NCBI RefSeq assembly: GCF_002927045.1
Contig: NZ_PRDW01000001.1
Coordinates: forward strand, 248,001-312,000
From: Mycetohabitans endofungorum
Lineage (GTDB): Bacteria > Pseudomonadota > Gammaproteobacteria > Burkholderiales > Burkholderiaceae
Length of the DNA: 64,000 bases
Direction of reading: 5' to 3'
Each line of letters starts with the position of its first letter. Within the stretch, counting starts at the first letter, position 1. Below, one piece after another: positions 38,140 through 46,448 of the stretch. A model generated the notes under the pieces. The model saw nothing but the letters and a program-made list of their open reading frames with translations, had not been told where the DNA came from and searched no databases. Both the position numbers and the translations under genes were made by a program.

Positions 38140-38868
38140 ATGAATTCCGTACATATTCGCGCCGAGCACATCACGGTTGAATTTCCCATTTTCAATGCAT
38201 CGCACCGCTCTCTGAAGAAGGCTGTGCTGCGTGCGACCACCGGCGGCCGCGTCGCGCGCGATGCTGGCAAGCACGTGGTCGTGCGCGCCGTGAGCGACGC
38301 GAGCTTCGAATTCAAGGCCGGTGACCGGGTCGCGCTGGTAGGCCACAACGGCGCGGGTAAGACCACGTTGTTGCGGGTTTTATCGGGTGTCTATGCGCCG
38401 GTGTCTGGCACGCTCGACGTCAAGGGCAGGATCGGCTCGCTGCTCGACATGTCGCTTGGCATGGATCCAGAAGCGACAGGCTACGAAAACATTTTCCTAC
38501 GCGGCATTGTGATGGGGCTGCGCCCAAGCGAGATCGAAGAGAAAATCGATGAGATCGCGGCGTTCAGCGAGCTGGGAGACTATCTCGACATGCCCACGCG
38601 GACATATTCGAGCGGGATGGCTTTGCGTCTGGCCTTCGCGGTTTCGACCGCGGTGCACCCCGACATTCTGCTCATGGACGAATGGCTGTCCGTAGGCGAT
38701 GAATCGTTCAACAAGAAGGCGTCCGACCGCCTGAATTCGCTCGTTGAGCAGTCGTCCATTCTCGTGATGGCCTCGCATTCGCCTCAACTCGTGCAAAAGG
38801 TTTGCAATCGCAAGATCGTGCTCGAAAAAGGCATGCTGACCGAAGTGCCAGTCGATCAATCCGTTTAG
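38140..38868 (+). CDS. wzt: Polysaccharide exporter ATPase (Wzt type)
   Basis: The 242-residue ATPase has Walker A ALVGHNGAGKTTLL near residue 68, the signature RTYSSGMALRLAFA, and Walker B ILLMDEWLSVGD, where DEW is usual for the Wzt/TagH group. It lacks the C-terminal carbohydrate-binding domain of larger Wzt proteins such as those of E. coli O8/O9a, so chain-end recognition by Wzt is not expected. It starts 12 bases after wzm. Confidence 0.93.
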   Translation: MNSVHIRAEHITVEFPIFNASHRSLKKAVLRATTGGRVARDAGKHVVVRAVSDASFEFKAGDRVALVGHNGAGKTTLLRVLSGVYAPVSGTLDVKGRIGSLLDMSLGMDPEATGYENIFLRGIVMGLRPSEIEEKIDEIAAFSELGDYLDMPTRTYSSGMALRLAFAVSTAVHPDILLMDEWLSVGDESFNKKASDRLNSLVEQSSILVMASHSPQLVQKVCNRKIVLEKGMLTEVPVDQSV

Positions 38869-38935
38869 CGCACCTCGCGCTTTCTCGGCACGCCATTCCT
38901 AATCTTCTCAGTATTGCTCAACGGATCTTTCCGTC

Positions 38936-40792
38936 ATGTCTACGACGAACAGCCCAGTGCATATCTACGTCTGCCATCATAAACCCGGACCGGCAACGGT
39001 GTCGGATCGGTGCTTTCTGCCGATTCAGGTGGGCGCGAGCCGCTCGTCCGTCGACCTAGGGCTTAGGCGCGATGACGCTGGCGACAATATCTCACACAAG
39101 AATGGCACGTTCTGCGAATTGACGGCGTTGTACTGGGCCTGGAAGAACGATCGCGACGCACAGTGGATCGGCCTGATGCACTATCGGCGTTTCTTGGATT
39201 TTAGCGGCGCAACGCATGAAATCGACGTGCACGGGTGTGTGAACTATGACCGTCTCGATGAAGAGACAATAGAAACCCTCGGCCTCACGGCGTCGCGCGT
39301 TGAAGCGCTGCTCGTGTCGAAGCCCGGATTGCTTGCCGTGCTGCCGCAGAAATGGTCCGTGCGCAACGCGGGGAACCGCACATTGCGTGCACACTACGTG
39401 AAGGCCATGCACCATTATGAGGCGGATCTCGATGTGTTGCGCGCCGTCATCGGCGATTTGTATCCGACTGACGTAGAGCATTTTGATGCGGTCATGGACG
39501 CGCACGAGGGCTACTTCACGAACATTTTCGTTCTGCGTCGCGATCTGTTCGACGAATACTGCCAATGGGTATTTTCGGTTCTGTTCGAGGTCGAGCGCCG
39601 TCTTGATCTGACGAACTATTCGGTGGCCGCGCAACGCGTTTTTGGCTACATGTCCGAGCGTCTCTTCAATGTCTTCGCGCGCAAGCGCCTCGCCGATCCG
39701 GCAACCTACGTCGAACTCGAGCGCGTGTTTGTGCGGGATCAGCGCGTCGAATATCGCGCGCCCGCACGGCCGGCCGACAATGCGGTGAGCGTGGTGACGG
39801 CATCGGATGGCAACTTTGTGCCACACCTGGCGACTTTCATGACGTCGGTACAGGCTAACCTCGATCCGCAGCGGGAGCTGGATCTGATCGTGCTCGACGG
39901 CGGCATTCCCGAATATCAGCGGGCGCTACTCGAGCGGCAATTCCGGCTGAACGGTCGCGGGCGTCTCACGTTCTTGTCGTGCTCGGACATGTTTGCCGAC
40001 ATTCCGCTGCATGCGCATTTTTCTGCCGCGACGTTCTATCGCCTGAGTCTCGGCGAACTGCTTGCGAATCATGACCGCGTCGTTTATGTCGACGCGGATA
40101 CGGTCGTGCTCGGCGATCTTTCCGCGATCTACGACCTCGACCTTGACAGACACGCCGTCGGGGCTGTGCCCGACGTCATCATGCGCAGCTTTGCGGCGAC
40201 GGGCGTGCCGGCGCTCAAGGAGGCGGGCGGGGCACGCGCGGGCGACTATCTGCGAGACTGGCTCGGCATGGGCAATCGCGGCGACGAATATTTCCAAGCC
40301 GGTCTCATTGTCATGGACCTCGAGGCGCTGCGCGCGATAAACCTGCGTGAACATGCCTACAGCGACCTCACGAGCAAACGCTATTGGTTTCTCGATCAAG
40401 ACGTGCTCAACAAGCATCTACTCGGCCGCGTCAAGTTTTTGGACCTGAGCTGGAACGTCGTCAACGCGTCGATGGACGTGATATCCGGATTGGGTGCGAA
40501 TCTGGCGGAAAAAGTGCGTGAGGCATTTGCAGCGCCTCAGATGGTTCACTACGCCGGCTTCGAAGCGAAGCCCTGGAACAACCCAGCCGCGCCGCTCGCG
40601 CATTTCTACTGGTACTATTTGCGCCGCACATTCTGGTACGAAGCTGTGGTCGAGCGCCGCCCGATCGCCGCGCCTACGCTGGACGCCGGCATGAATCGGA
40701 GCCGCTTCTACCGGTTCGCGCGCAAGATCTGGCGGCGCATGCCGAATGCGCTGCAGCGGCGCCTGTTCTGGGTGCGGGACCAGATGATGTGA
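38936..40792 (+). CDS. Two-domain glycosyltransferase: DUF4422 fused to GT8
   Basis: The 618-residue protein joins two transferase modules. Residues 8-250 are DUF4422 (HIYVCHHKPGP, ISHKNGTFCELTALYWAWKN, IGLMHYRRFL). Residues 275-550 are a GT8 domain starting VSVVTASDGNFVPHLATFMTSV, with the metal-binding DxD in VVYVDADTVVLGD near 380 and YFQAGLIVMDL near 450. The C-terminal HYAGFEAKPWNNP block is typical of GT8 with its HxGxxKPW. GT8 enzymes are retaining hexosyltransferases. It probably adds sugars of the exported polysaccharide. Confidence 0.88.
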   Translation: MSTTNSPVHIYVCHHKPGPATVSDRCFLPIQVGASRSSVDLGLRRDDAGDNISHKNGTFCELTALYWAWKNDRDAQWIGLMHYRRFLDFSGATHEIDVHGCVNYDRLDEETIETLGLTASRVEALLVSKPGLLAVLPQKWSVRNAGNRTLRAHYVKAMHHYEADLDVLRAVIGDLYPTDVEHFDAVMDAHEGYFTNIFVLRRDLFDEYCQWVFSVLFEVERRLDLTNYSVAAQRVFGYMSERLFNVFARKRLADPATYVELERVFVRDQRVEYRAPARPADNAVSVVTASDGNFVPHLATFMTSVQANLDPQRELDLIVLDGGIPEYQRALLERQFRLNGRGRLTFLSCSDMFADIPLHAHFSAATFYRLSLGELLANHDRVVYVDADTVVLGDLSAIYDLDLDRHAVGAVPDVIMRSFAATGVPALKEAGGARAGDYLRDWLGMGNRGDEYFQAGLIVMDLEALRAINLREHAYSDLTSKRYWFLDQDVLNKHLLGRVKFLDLSWNVVNASMDVISGLGANLAEKVREAFAAPQMVHYAGFEAKPWNNPAAPLAHFYWYYLRRTFWYEAVVERRPIAAPTLDAGMNRSRFYRFARKIWRRMPNALQRRLFWVRDQMM

Positions 40793-40957
40793 GCGGGCGA
40801 GAGCGGTGTAGTCGTAGCGTGCTCGGCGATCGTCAAGGGCACGCAAGCGCGTCCAATATACCGCAAAGACACAGCCGACCGCCGATTTGGCGTACGGGAT
40901 CGCGCGGCGGGCGGCATTGCGGCGTGGTTTGTTTTGAATCGTTGGAAGGGCTGGAAA

Positions 40958-42109
40958 GTGAAGAAAATCGGAATTGTAGGAGCAGGCTTTACCGGGGCAG
41001 TCCTCGCATACAGGCTCGCGCGCGAAGGCTACAGCGTCGACGTGTTCGATACCCGGCCGCACGTCGCCGGCAATTGCCACTCAGAACGCGATAGCGAAAC
41101 GGGCGTGATGGTTCATGTCTACGGCCCGCACATCTTTCATACCAATGACGAGCACGTCTGGAAGTTTGTGAACCAGTTCGACGAGTTCATGCCGTTCGTC
41201 AACCGGGTCAAGGCAATCGTCAAGGGCCGCGTCTACACCCTCCCGATCAATCTGCTCACAATCAATCAGTTTTTTGGTAAGTCACTTTCGCCATTGGAAG
41301 CGAAGGCCTTTCTCGAATCGATTGGTGACAAGTCCATCGACATGCCGCAGAATTTCGAAGAGCAGGCACTCAAGTTCGTCGGCCGTGAGCTCTATGAAGC
41401 ATTTTTTCTCGGCTATACGACTAAGCAGTGGGGCATGCACCCGACGGAGCTTCAGGCAAGCATACTAAAGCGTTTGCCGGTGCGTTTCAACTACGACGAC
41501 AACTACTACAACAGCCTTTATCAAGGCATGCCCAGGAACGGCTACACCTATATCGTGGAAAAGCTGTTCGATCATCCTTCGATCAAGGTACATCTGAACG
41601 AACGCTTCGAGCGCAAGCAGGCGGGCGACTATGCGCACGTGTTCTATAGTGGTCCCATCGACGGGTGGTTCGGCTACAAGGACGGCCGTCTCGGCTACCG
41701 CACGCTAGACTTCGAGGCGTCGCGCCATGACGGCGACTACCAGGGTAATGCGGTGATCAACTACTGTGACGTCGCAGTGCCCTGGACGCGTATCTCGGAA
41801 CACAAGCATTTCGCGCCGTGGGAATCGCACGAGCGCACGCTCATCTTTAAGGAGCACAGCCGGTTCTGTGGCGAAAAAGACGTTCCGTACTATCCGATCC
41901 GCCTCGCGAAGGAAAAGACACTGCTGAAGCATTACGTCGATCTGGCGAAGCAAGAGCGTAAGGTAAGCTTCGTTGGCCGCTTGGGTACCTATCGCTATCT
42001 GGACATGCACGTGACCATCCGCGAAGCACTCGACGCAGCAAATGTGTTCCTCGCGGCCGAGGCGCAGGGGCATGATGTTCCGGCTTTCTTCGTGGATCCT
42101 CTGCAGTGA
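40958..42109 (+). CDS. glf: UDP-galactopyranose mutase
   Basis: Glf converts UDP-galactopyranose to UDP-galactofuranose with reduced FAD. A GTG at 40958 gives 383 residues starting (M)KKIGIVGAGFTGAVLAYRLA, the FAD-binding Rossmann motif. HVYGPHIFHTND, FFLGYTTKQWG and the C-terminal GRLGTYRYLDMHVTI family blocks are all present. Its presence shows that galactofuranose is a building block of this cluster's polymer. Its stop overlaps the next GT2 gene by 4 bases. Confidence 0.95.
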   Translation: MKKIGIVGAGFTGAVLAYRLAREGYSVDVFDTRPHVAGNCHSERDSETGVMVHVYGPHIFHTNDEHVWKFVNQFDEFMPFVNRVKAIVKGRVYTLPINLLTINQFFGKSLSPLEAKAFLESIGDKSIDMPQNFEEQALKFVGRELYEAFFLGYTTKQWGMHPTELQASILKRLPVRFNYDDNYYNSLYQGMPRNGYTYIVEKLFDHPSIKVHLNERFERKQAGDYAHVFYSGPIDGWFGYKDGRLGYRTLDFEASRHDGDYQGNAVINYCDVAVPWTRISEHKHFAPWESHERTLIFKEHSRFCGEKDVPYYPIRLAKEKTLLKHYVDLAKQERKVSFVGRLGTYRYLDMHVTIREALDAANVFLAAEAQGHDVPAFFVDPLQ

Positions 42110-42963
42110 ATATCGCGGCGGTCGTTGTCACGCACAACCGGGCTCAACTGCTCGAGGACGCACTGCGGGCGTTGTTTGCCCAGACCTGCGCTCTGCAGTT
42201 CATCGTCGTAGTTGATAACGCAAGCTCGCCGGAAACCGCGCAGGTACTGCAGGGCTTTGAAAACGTCGACGTCCTGCGGCTCGAAGAAAACGTTGGTGGT
42301 GCGGGCGGTTTCGCGGCCGGTGTCGAGCGGGCCATGATGCATGGCGCTGATTGGATGCTTCTGCTCGACGACGACGCCATCGCGAAACCCGATCTCGTGG
42401 AGCGCCTCGTGGACGCCTTGCCCGGCGCCGCGGAGCAGCGTGTCGGGGCACTGTGTTCAAGCGTCGTCGAGTTTGGCCGTGTCGCGCTGATGCATCGACG
42501 CATGTTCGATCCTAAGACGCTACGGGAGCCTGTCATCCCGCGCGAATGCTATTGCAAAGCCCGAGTGCAGGTGGATACGGCTTCCTTCGTGGGATTCTTG
42601 CTGAGCGCGCGGGCGGCTCGCGAGGTTGGCCTGCCCAATGCATCGTTCTTTCTCGCCTACGACGACACCGAATATTCGCTGCGCCTGGGTCGTGCAGGCT
42701 GGTCCATCTGGCTCGTGCCTTCGGCGGTTGTCGATCATCTGCGCAGTCCGAAGGGACGCCTGCGCAATGGCCCCTACGCAACCAAGCACTATTACAATCT
42801 GCGCAATCAGCTTGCCGTTTTTCGCCATTACGGCACGGCGCCCGGCTGGCGCCTGTGGCTACCGATCATACTTCACGGCTTTGTCGCAGCCAAGGATTTG
42901 CGCCTTAGCTCGTTATGCACCTGGCTCAAAGCGCTGCGCGACAGCCGCAGCGTGCGCCTCTGA
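42106..42963 (+). CDS. GT2 glycosyltransferase, probable galactofuranosyltransferase
   Basis: The GTG at 42106 overlaps the glf stop (GTGA), so the pair is translationally coupled. The 285-residue GT-A protein has VVVTHNRAQLLEDAL, NVGGAGGFAAGVERAM, the metal site LLLDDDAIAKPD near residue 87, and WSIWLVPSAVVDHL. The NxGGAGGFxxG and LDDDA blocks are those of GlfT1-type galactofuranosyltransferases and rhamnosyltransferases. Coupling to glf suggests UDP-galactofuranose as donor; this is inference. Confidence 0.85.
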   Translation: MNIAAVVVTHNRAQLLEDALRALFAQTCALQFIVVVDNASSPETAQVLQGFENVDVLRLEENVGGAGGFAAGVERAMMHGADWMLLLDDDAIAKPDLVERLVDALPGAAEQRVGALCSSVVEFGRVALMHRRMFDPKTLREPVIPRECYCKARVQVDTASFVGFLLSARAAREVGLPNASFFLAYDDTEYSLRLGRAGWSIWLVPSAVVDHLRSPKGRLRNGPYATKHYYNLRNQLAVFRHYGTAPGWRLWLPIILHGFVAAKDLRLSSLCTWLKALRDSRSVRL

Positions 42964-42997
42964 ACGCGCCGCGGCCGCTCACCCGAGCGGGTCGCGC

Positions 42998-43335
42998 TTA
43001 CGATAGGCTTGCGCGCGAAAAGCCGGCTGTTGTAGGCTGGTGCCGGTAGTCGAGCGTCGGTTGCACGTGATGCAAGATGAAGCTGATGACGCGCTTGCTT
43101 ATCAGGCGATAGTGCGATGCCTTGCGCGTCAGACGGATGTCGTTGTGAACCACTTGTACAGTGCATAGAAACGCTGATAGCAGAGTCGATACATCAAACT
43201 TTGCGGCAGCGACTGCTCGTTGTGCGCAAATACCACATCCGTGCCGCCCATAGCAACGCTCAGCATGCGGGCGAGAAAATCGACATGGTCGACGAGCGAA
43301 TCGAGAACGGCGACGAAATCGCCGAGCGCATACAC
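42998..43335 (-). pseudogene. Broken GtrB/ArnC-like GT2 transferase
   Basis: One minus frame gives VYALGDFVAVLDSLVDHVDF and GGTDVVFAHNEQSLPQSLMY, then CYQRFYALYKWFTT. The next frame continues RLTRKASHYRLISKRVISFI and DYRHQPTTAGFSR. Joined, they resemble the middle of polyprenyl-phosphate glycosyltransferases (G.DVV...R......A.DYRLLSRRV). A frameshift near 43145 splits it, and both the N-terminal catalytic part and the membrane C-terminus are missing. Confidence 0.65.
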
Positions 43336-43364
43336 CTGGAGTGTTACTTCTGCGCGGGTGTGGG

Positions 43365-44525
43365 TTACACGGGTGGCTCCCAGCCAAGATTGCGATTGTG
43401 AAAATCGCGTGCCACGGGCTCAACATCGTCCGGAGCCGCGCTCGACAATTCGGCGGCGTCAGGGACGATGGCGTCCTGCACGCCCTTCCACCAGGCTTGA
43501 TCGACGCTCACCTGCTCAGCGTGCAACGAGAACGCGGGAATGCCGAACAGCGCAAACGCGTGCACGAGAACACTCGAGTAGACCGAGAGAATTGCCGCGA
43601 TCGACTGCCGATTGCACGCGATCACCGTTTCGAGTAGTGGGGCGTCCGTTTCGAGCAAACGGGCGCCCATTTTCGCCAGCTTTGATTGCGGGAACGCTTC
43701 TTTCAGCGGCACGCGCGGATGGCTCTTCACCCACACAGTGTAGCCCTTGGCGAGCAGCGATGCAGCCAGCTCATTATACGGGTCGAGCATCGCGAGCGGA
43801 TTCGGGCATTCGGTGGGCGGTGTGCCGCTCGTCACGACGATGACGTTGCGCCGTCCCGTGAAGCGAGGAATCCGGTAGCACTGCGTAGCGCGTTGCATCA
43901 CTTGCAGGAACACCGTGCTGTCGATGGGAGACGTGCTGACGCTTGCGCGCCGCATTGCGGTTGGTGCCAAGGCAAAGAAGCGCGAATCCTCACGCGGTGG
44001 CGCAAAACGCAGAGCCTGGAGATAACTGGTTAGCCCTTCCTCGTAGAAATGGTAACGGCGTGCGGAGAAGGTCTGCTCCACGAATTCCGCCATTTCAATG
44101 AAAGGTGAATAGACCTCATCGAATTGCATGCCGGCGAACGGAAGCACGAGCGACGCCTCGATGCCATCGTAGTACTGCTCGTGATCGACGGTCTGCACGT
44201 CGATCCACTCGTTGCCGAGCTGATGAGCCCATTGGCGATTGCCCGCCGTGGGCTGCCGGTCGATCGTGACTAACAGATAATCGTCGAACTTGCGGCCTTG
44301 TTGACATGCGATGGTCGCAGCCATCGCCGTGGCGAAAAAGCCGGTCGAGATGAAGAGCCGCTTTGGCCGCAGGACAGTCAGCGTGTTCGCGATTTTTTGT
44401 TCGAGTTCGCTGGCGACCGACTGCTCAAAGCGCCTCAGGATACGGTCTTCGAGGCGCTGCAAGTCGCGTTCCATGCTCCTCCATGGAAGCAGGCGTGTTA
44501 CAAGCGCATCAATGGCGATTTTCAT
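43365..44525 (-). CDS. Sialyltransferase-like (GT52/polysialyltransferase family) protein
   Basis: The 386-residue protein has the features of the bacterial sialyl- and polysialyltransferase superfamily: RLFISTGFFATAM near residue 58, RYHFYEEGLTSYLQ near 157 (the E-E/D-G motif), and VWVKSHPRVPLKE near 275 (the HP motif). A C-terminal SSVLVHAFALFGIPAFSL follows. These residues bind CMP-sugar in the family. No CMP-sialic acid genes are in the window, so the donor may differ. It points against the wzm-glf cluster and may be a separate transcription unit. Confidence 0.68.
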   Translation of the reverse strand: MKIAIDALVTRLLPWRSMERDLQRLEDRILRRFEQSVASELEQKIANTLTVLRPKRLFISTGFFATAMAATIACQQGRKFDDYLLVTIDRQPTAGNRQWAHQLGNEWIDVQTVDHEQYYDGIEASLVLPFAGMQFDEVYSPFIEMAEFVEQTFSARRYHFYEEGLTSYLQALRFAPPREDSRFFALAPTAMRRASVSTSPIDSTVFLQVMQRATQCYRIPRFTGRRNVIVVTSGTPPTECPNPLAMLDPYNELAASLLAKGYTVWVKSHPRVPLKEAFPQSKLAKMGARLLETDAPLLETVIACNRQSIAAILSVYSSVLVHAFALFGIPAFSLHAEQVSVDQAWWKGVQDAIVPDAAELSSAAPDDVEPVARDFHNRNLGWEPPV

Positions 44526-44894
44526 TATTCAAGGTTTCCTGGCGGGCTTGGTGCTCGTGTGGCAGCGCCCGCTGCACAAGGTGGGCGCTGCGGCGATGGC
44601 CATATTGACGATGTTCGCCAGGTTCACTTATGTGCATGCCTGGCGAGCTTTCGCACGAAGGCTTCTTTCGTGGGAGAGAGGCGCGGCGGATGTTAGCACG
44701 TGATTATGCTTCAGAAGCTGAAGCGTGGAAAAGATGTCCGCCGCGGCGCTCTGCTCGTATTTTCCTTGAGAGAGTCTTCCAGCAGTCCGTGTACCCAGAA
44801 GTGCGTGCTGATCTGGATTTGCTTGAAAAAGCGTCTCGGCTCGCAGGTTCCCAAGCATCAAAATGCGTTTGAGCAGCGCCAACGCGATCAAGAT
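44526..44894. other. Stretch of unclear content between the transferase gene and an IS remnant
   Basis: Frames exist on both strands (for example the minus frame 44628-44891), but none shows a recognisable family, a convincing ribosome site or consistent codon use. It may be degraded IS or glycan-gene sequence. Confidence 0.4.
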
Positions 44895-45252
44895 GGTGGT
44901 GCGCCACGTCTGGGGAGCGCGCCAAAGAGCGCGTGGACGCCAGGCGGCTGACCGAATGGGGCAAACGTATTTATGCCTGGCACGAGGAAACGGTGGAGCG
45001 CAGCTTCGCTGACGCTAAACAATTGCACGGGCATCACTACGCCAAATGCGCGGGCTGCGCAACGTGGCCGAACAGTGCTTGCTGGCGGCCGCGGCGCAGA
45101 ACATCAAGCAGATTGCGCTGCTGCTGGCGCGTCTGCGGGCGCTTTTACGCGCCTTCTGGCGCTCACTCGCACCGTTGCAGCGGCTCGTTGCCGATCTCGC
45201 GGACTTGCTTCACCAGATCGCGTTATACCGCGCCAACAGCGCAGCCGCATAA
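44895..45252 (+). mobile_element. IS1182-like transposase C-terminal remnant
   Basis: Joined across two single-base frame shifts, the sequence reads ERAKERVDARRLTEWGKRIY, then AWHEETVERSFADAKQLHGH, HYAK and MRGLRNVAEQCLLAAAAQNI. This is the end of an IS1182/IS5-superfamily DDE transposase, with the final catalytic Glu in VERSFADAKQLHG. Shifts are at about 44917 (an extra G) and 45045 (a lost base after CCAA). The N-terminal part is gone, so it is inactive. Confidence 0.8.
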
Positions 45253-45258
45253 AAAAAC

Positions 45259-45287
45259 AAACCCCATGTTCCGAAAAACATGGGGTT
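45259..45287 (+). terminator. Hairpin at the end of the IS remnant
   Basis: AACCCCATGTT (ending 45270) pairs with AACATGGGGTT (45277-45287), an 11-base perfect stem. It follows the transposase end and an A-run. It acts as a terminator mainly for leftward transcription (T-run on the minus strand). Confidence 0.6.
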
Positions 45288-45339
45288 CGTCAGCAGTCTG
45301 GCCAGTTCATCGAACCGGCTTCTCTTTCAGAATAGTTGA

Positions 45340-45449
45340 TGAGTAGTACTGGGATCGAACCAGTAACCCCTGCCGTGTGAAGGGGTTTGGCAGCCCGCTT
45401 CGCCTTGCTACACGGGCCTTCCAGTGCTTTACCGCTGAGCTAAAGCGCT
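45340..45449 (-). pseudogene. Damaged tRNA-Val-like copy with a 38-base insertion (probable att site)
   Basis: The 3' half matches the intact tRNA-Val(CAC) at 47913 almost exactly (T arm and anticodon loop through CCTTCACACGG). A 38-base insertion (plus 45384-45421) then splits the anticodon stem. The D-arm part is recognisable (TTAGCTCAGCGGTA). The acceptor stem no longer pairs (AGCGCTT against ACTACTC), so it cannot be a working tRNA. With the intact copy it brackets the AT-richer 2.5-kb segment containing an integrase stub. Confidence 0.72.
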
Positions 45450-45461
45450 TAAAATTTGCCT

Positions 45462-45490
45462 CGGAGTATCCCCAGAGTGTCCCCAGGGTC
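45462..45490 (+). repeat. GTGTCCCC repeat, copy 1
   Basis: CGGAGTATCCCCAGAGTGTC is followed by CCCAGGGTC. The unit CGGAGTGTCCCCAAGGTC recurs at 47848, and the inverted form at 45757. It lies 12 bases from the damaged tRNA-Val copy. Such repeats next to tRNA att sites commonly are arm-type integrase binding sites. Confidence 0.6.
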
Positions 45491-45648
45491 GCGGGATGGT
45501 TATGGCACATCGCCATGTGCGAGTATAGCCGTCTGGACCGAAATTTGTCCTACTAACCCGTAAGCCGTGCCCCCGCACGAGCGCACCCGAATTTCCCCGT
45601 ACGCCCGTCTGGAAGCGCCCTCAAACAAAACAGTAAACGAGCCGGGGC

Positions 45649-45689
45649 TAGACACCGAGATAGGTGTCTACGCATGCCTAGAATAGGCA
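45649..45689. repeat. Twin perfect hairpins
   Basis: TAGACACC (45649-45656) pairs with GGTGTCTA (45663-45670) over 8 bases, loop GAGATA. Five bases later TGCCTA (45675-45680) pairs with TAGGCA (45684-45689), loop GAA. Two exact palindromes so close together in a non-coding stretch suggest a protein-binding or replication/excision site. Confidence 0.55.
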
Positions 45690-45756
45690 GGGGGCGCAAG
45701 GCAAAATTAGTATTTATATCAGTAAGTTACGGTTTAGATATTGAATGTGGTCGCCT

Positions 45757-45777
45757 TGTGGGGACACTCTGGGGACG
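45757..45777 (-). repeat. GTGTCCCC repeat, copy 2, inverted
   Basis: TGTGGGGACACTCTGGGGAC is the reverse complement of the copy at 45462 over its core (GTCCCCAGAGTGTCCCCA). Confidence 0.6.
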
Positions 45778-46448
45778 CTGCGGCCGCATGACAGGCCCTA
45801 GGACGGGCTGGCGGGCAAGGCATAAAGGCAAACGATGGTATTGCAAGCCGTCAGCGGGGCTCGATGCAAACCGTAAGGCTATGAGTCGTCATTGCTGCTT
45901 CTAGCGCATCTAGTTTCTGGCAACGTGCCACGAATGCGCATGCACGCGTGGGCTATCTGTTTGCCGTTTGCTGTGGTTTGCTTGCTGTCCGCCCGTTTGT
46001 AACGCGTTGCGAGCTGCCGGTTAATTTCAGTCACCTTATCGACACAACACACCATTCTTCGCTTGCTGCCGGGAGGCTTGCTGACATTGTCGCAAGTCGC
46101 GTATCTGTGCCGCATTCCTGGAGCGAGCGAAGCAAAGCGACGAGTACCAGTGACAATAGCGTACCCTAGGGACTGAAGGAGCGGAGTGCTCCTACAATAT
46201 AAGGGTGATAGTGGGCTCTCTACAATGACAGTGCCCTGACTTGTAAGCTTTGTACTTCTGCGATTGCGTGTCGGATTCTATTCAGTGTAAAGCCGCTCTG
46301 AAACACAAGAGAGACTAAGCTGCCATTTGCCATAGCTAATTTGCCAGCGGTCCTTGTCACCCGGTCGACAGGGAAATATGCTGGGTCCAGCAAGCTAATA
46401 CGCTTGCCAACTACGAATAATGAATTAATTCAACCTGATGAGGCGGCA

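Larger units (their letters stand above)
45450..46448. other. AT-richer non-coding part of the decayed element
   Basis: About 1 kb with no supported gene. It holds two of the three GTGTCCCC-type repeats, a pair of neighbouring perfect hairpins (45649-45689) and a short stem GGAGC/GCTCC at 46178-46192. Small frames such as 45674-45904 have no family resemblance. Confidence 0.5.

Noticed and set aside
45674-45904. A 76-codon frame in the left part of the integrated element
   Set aside because: It spans a repeat and a hairpin, has many rare residues (Trp, Cys) and matches no family.
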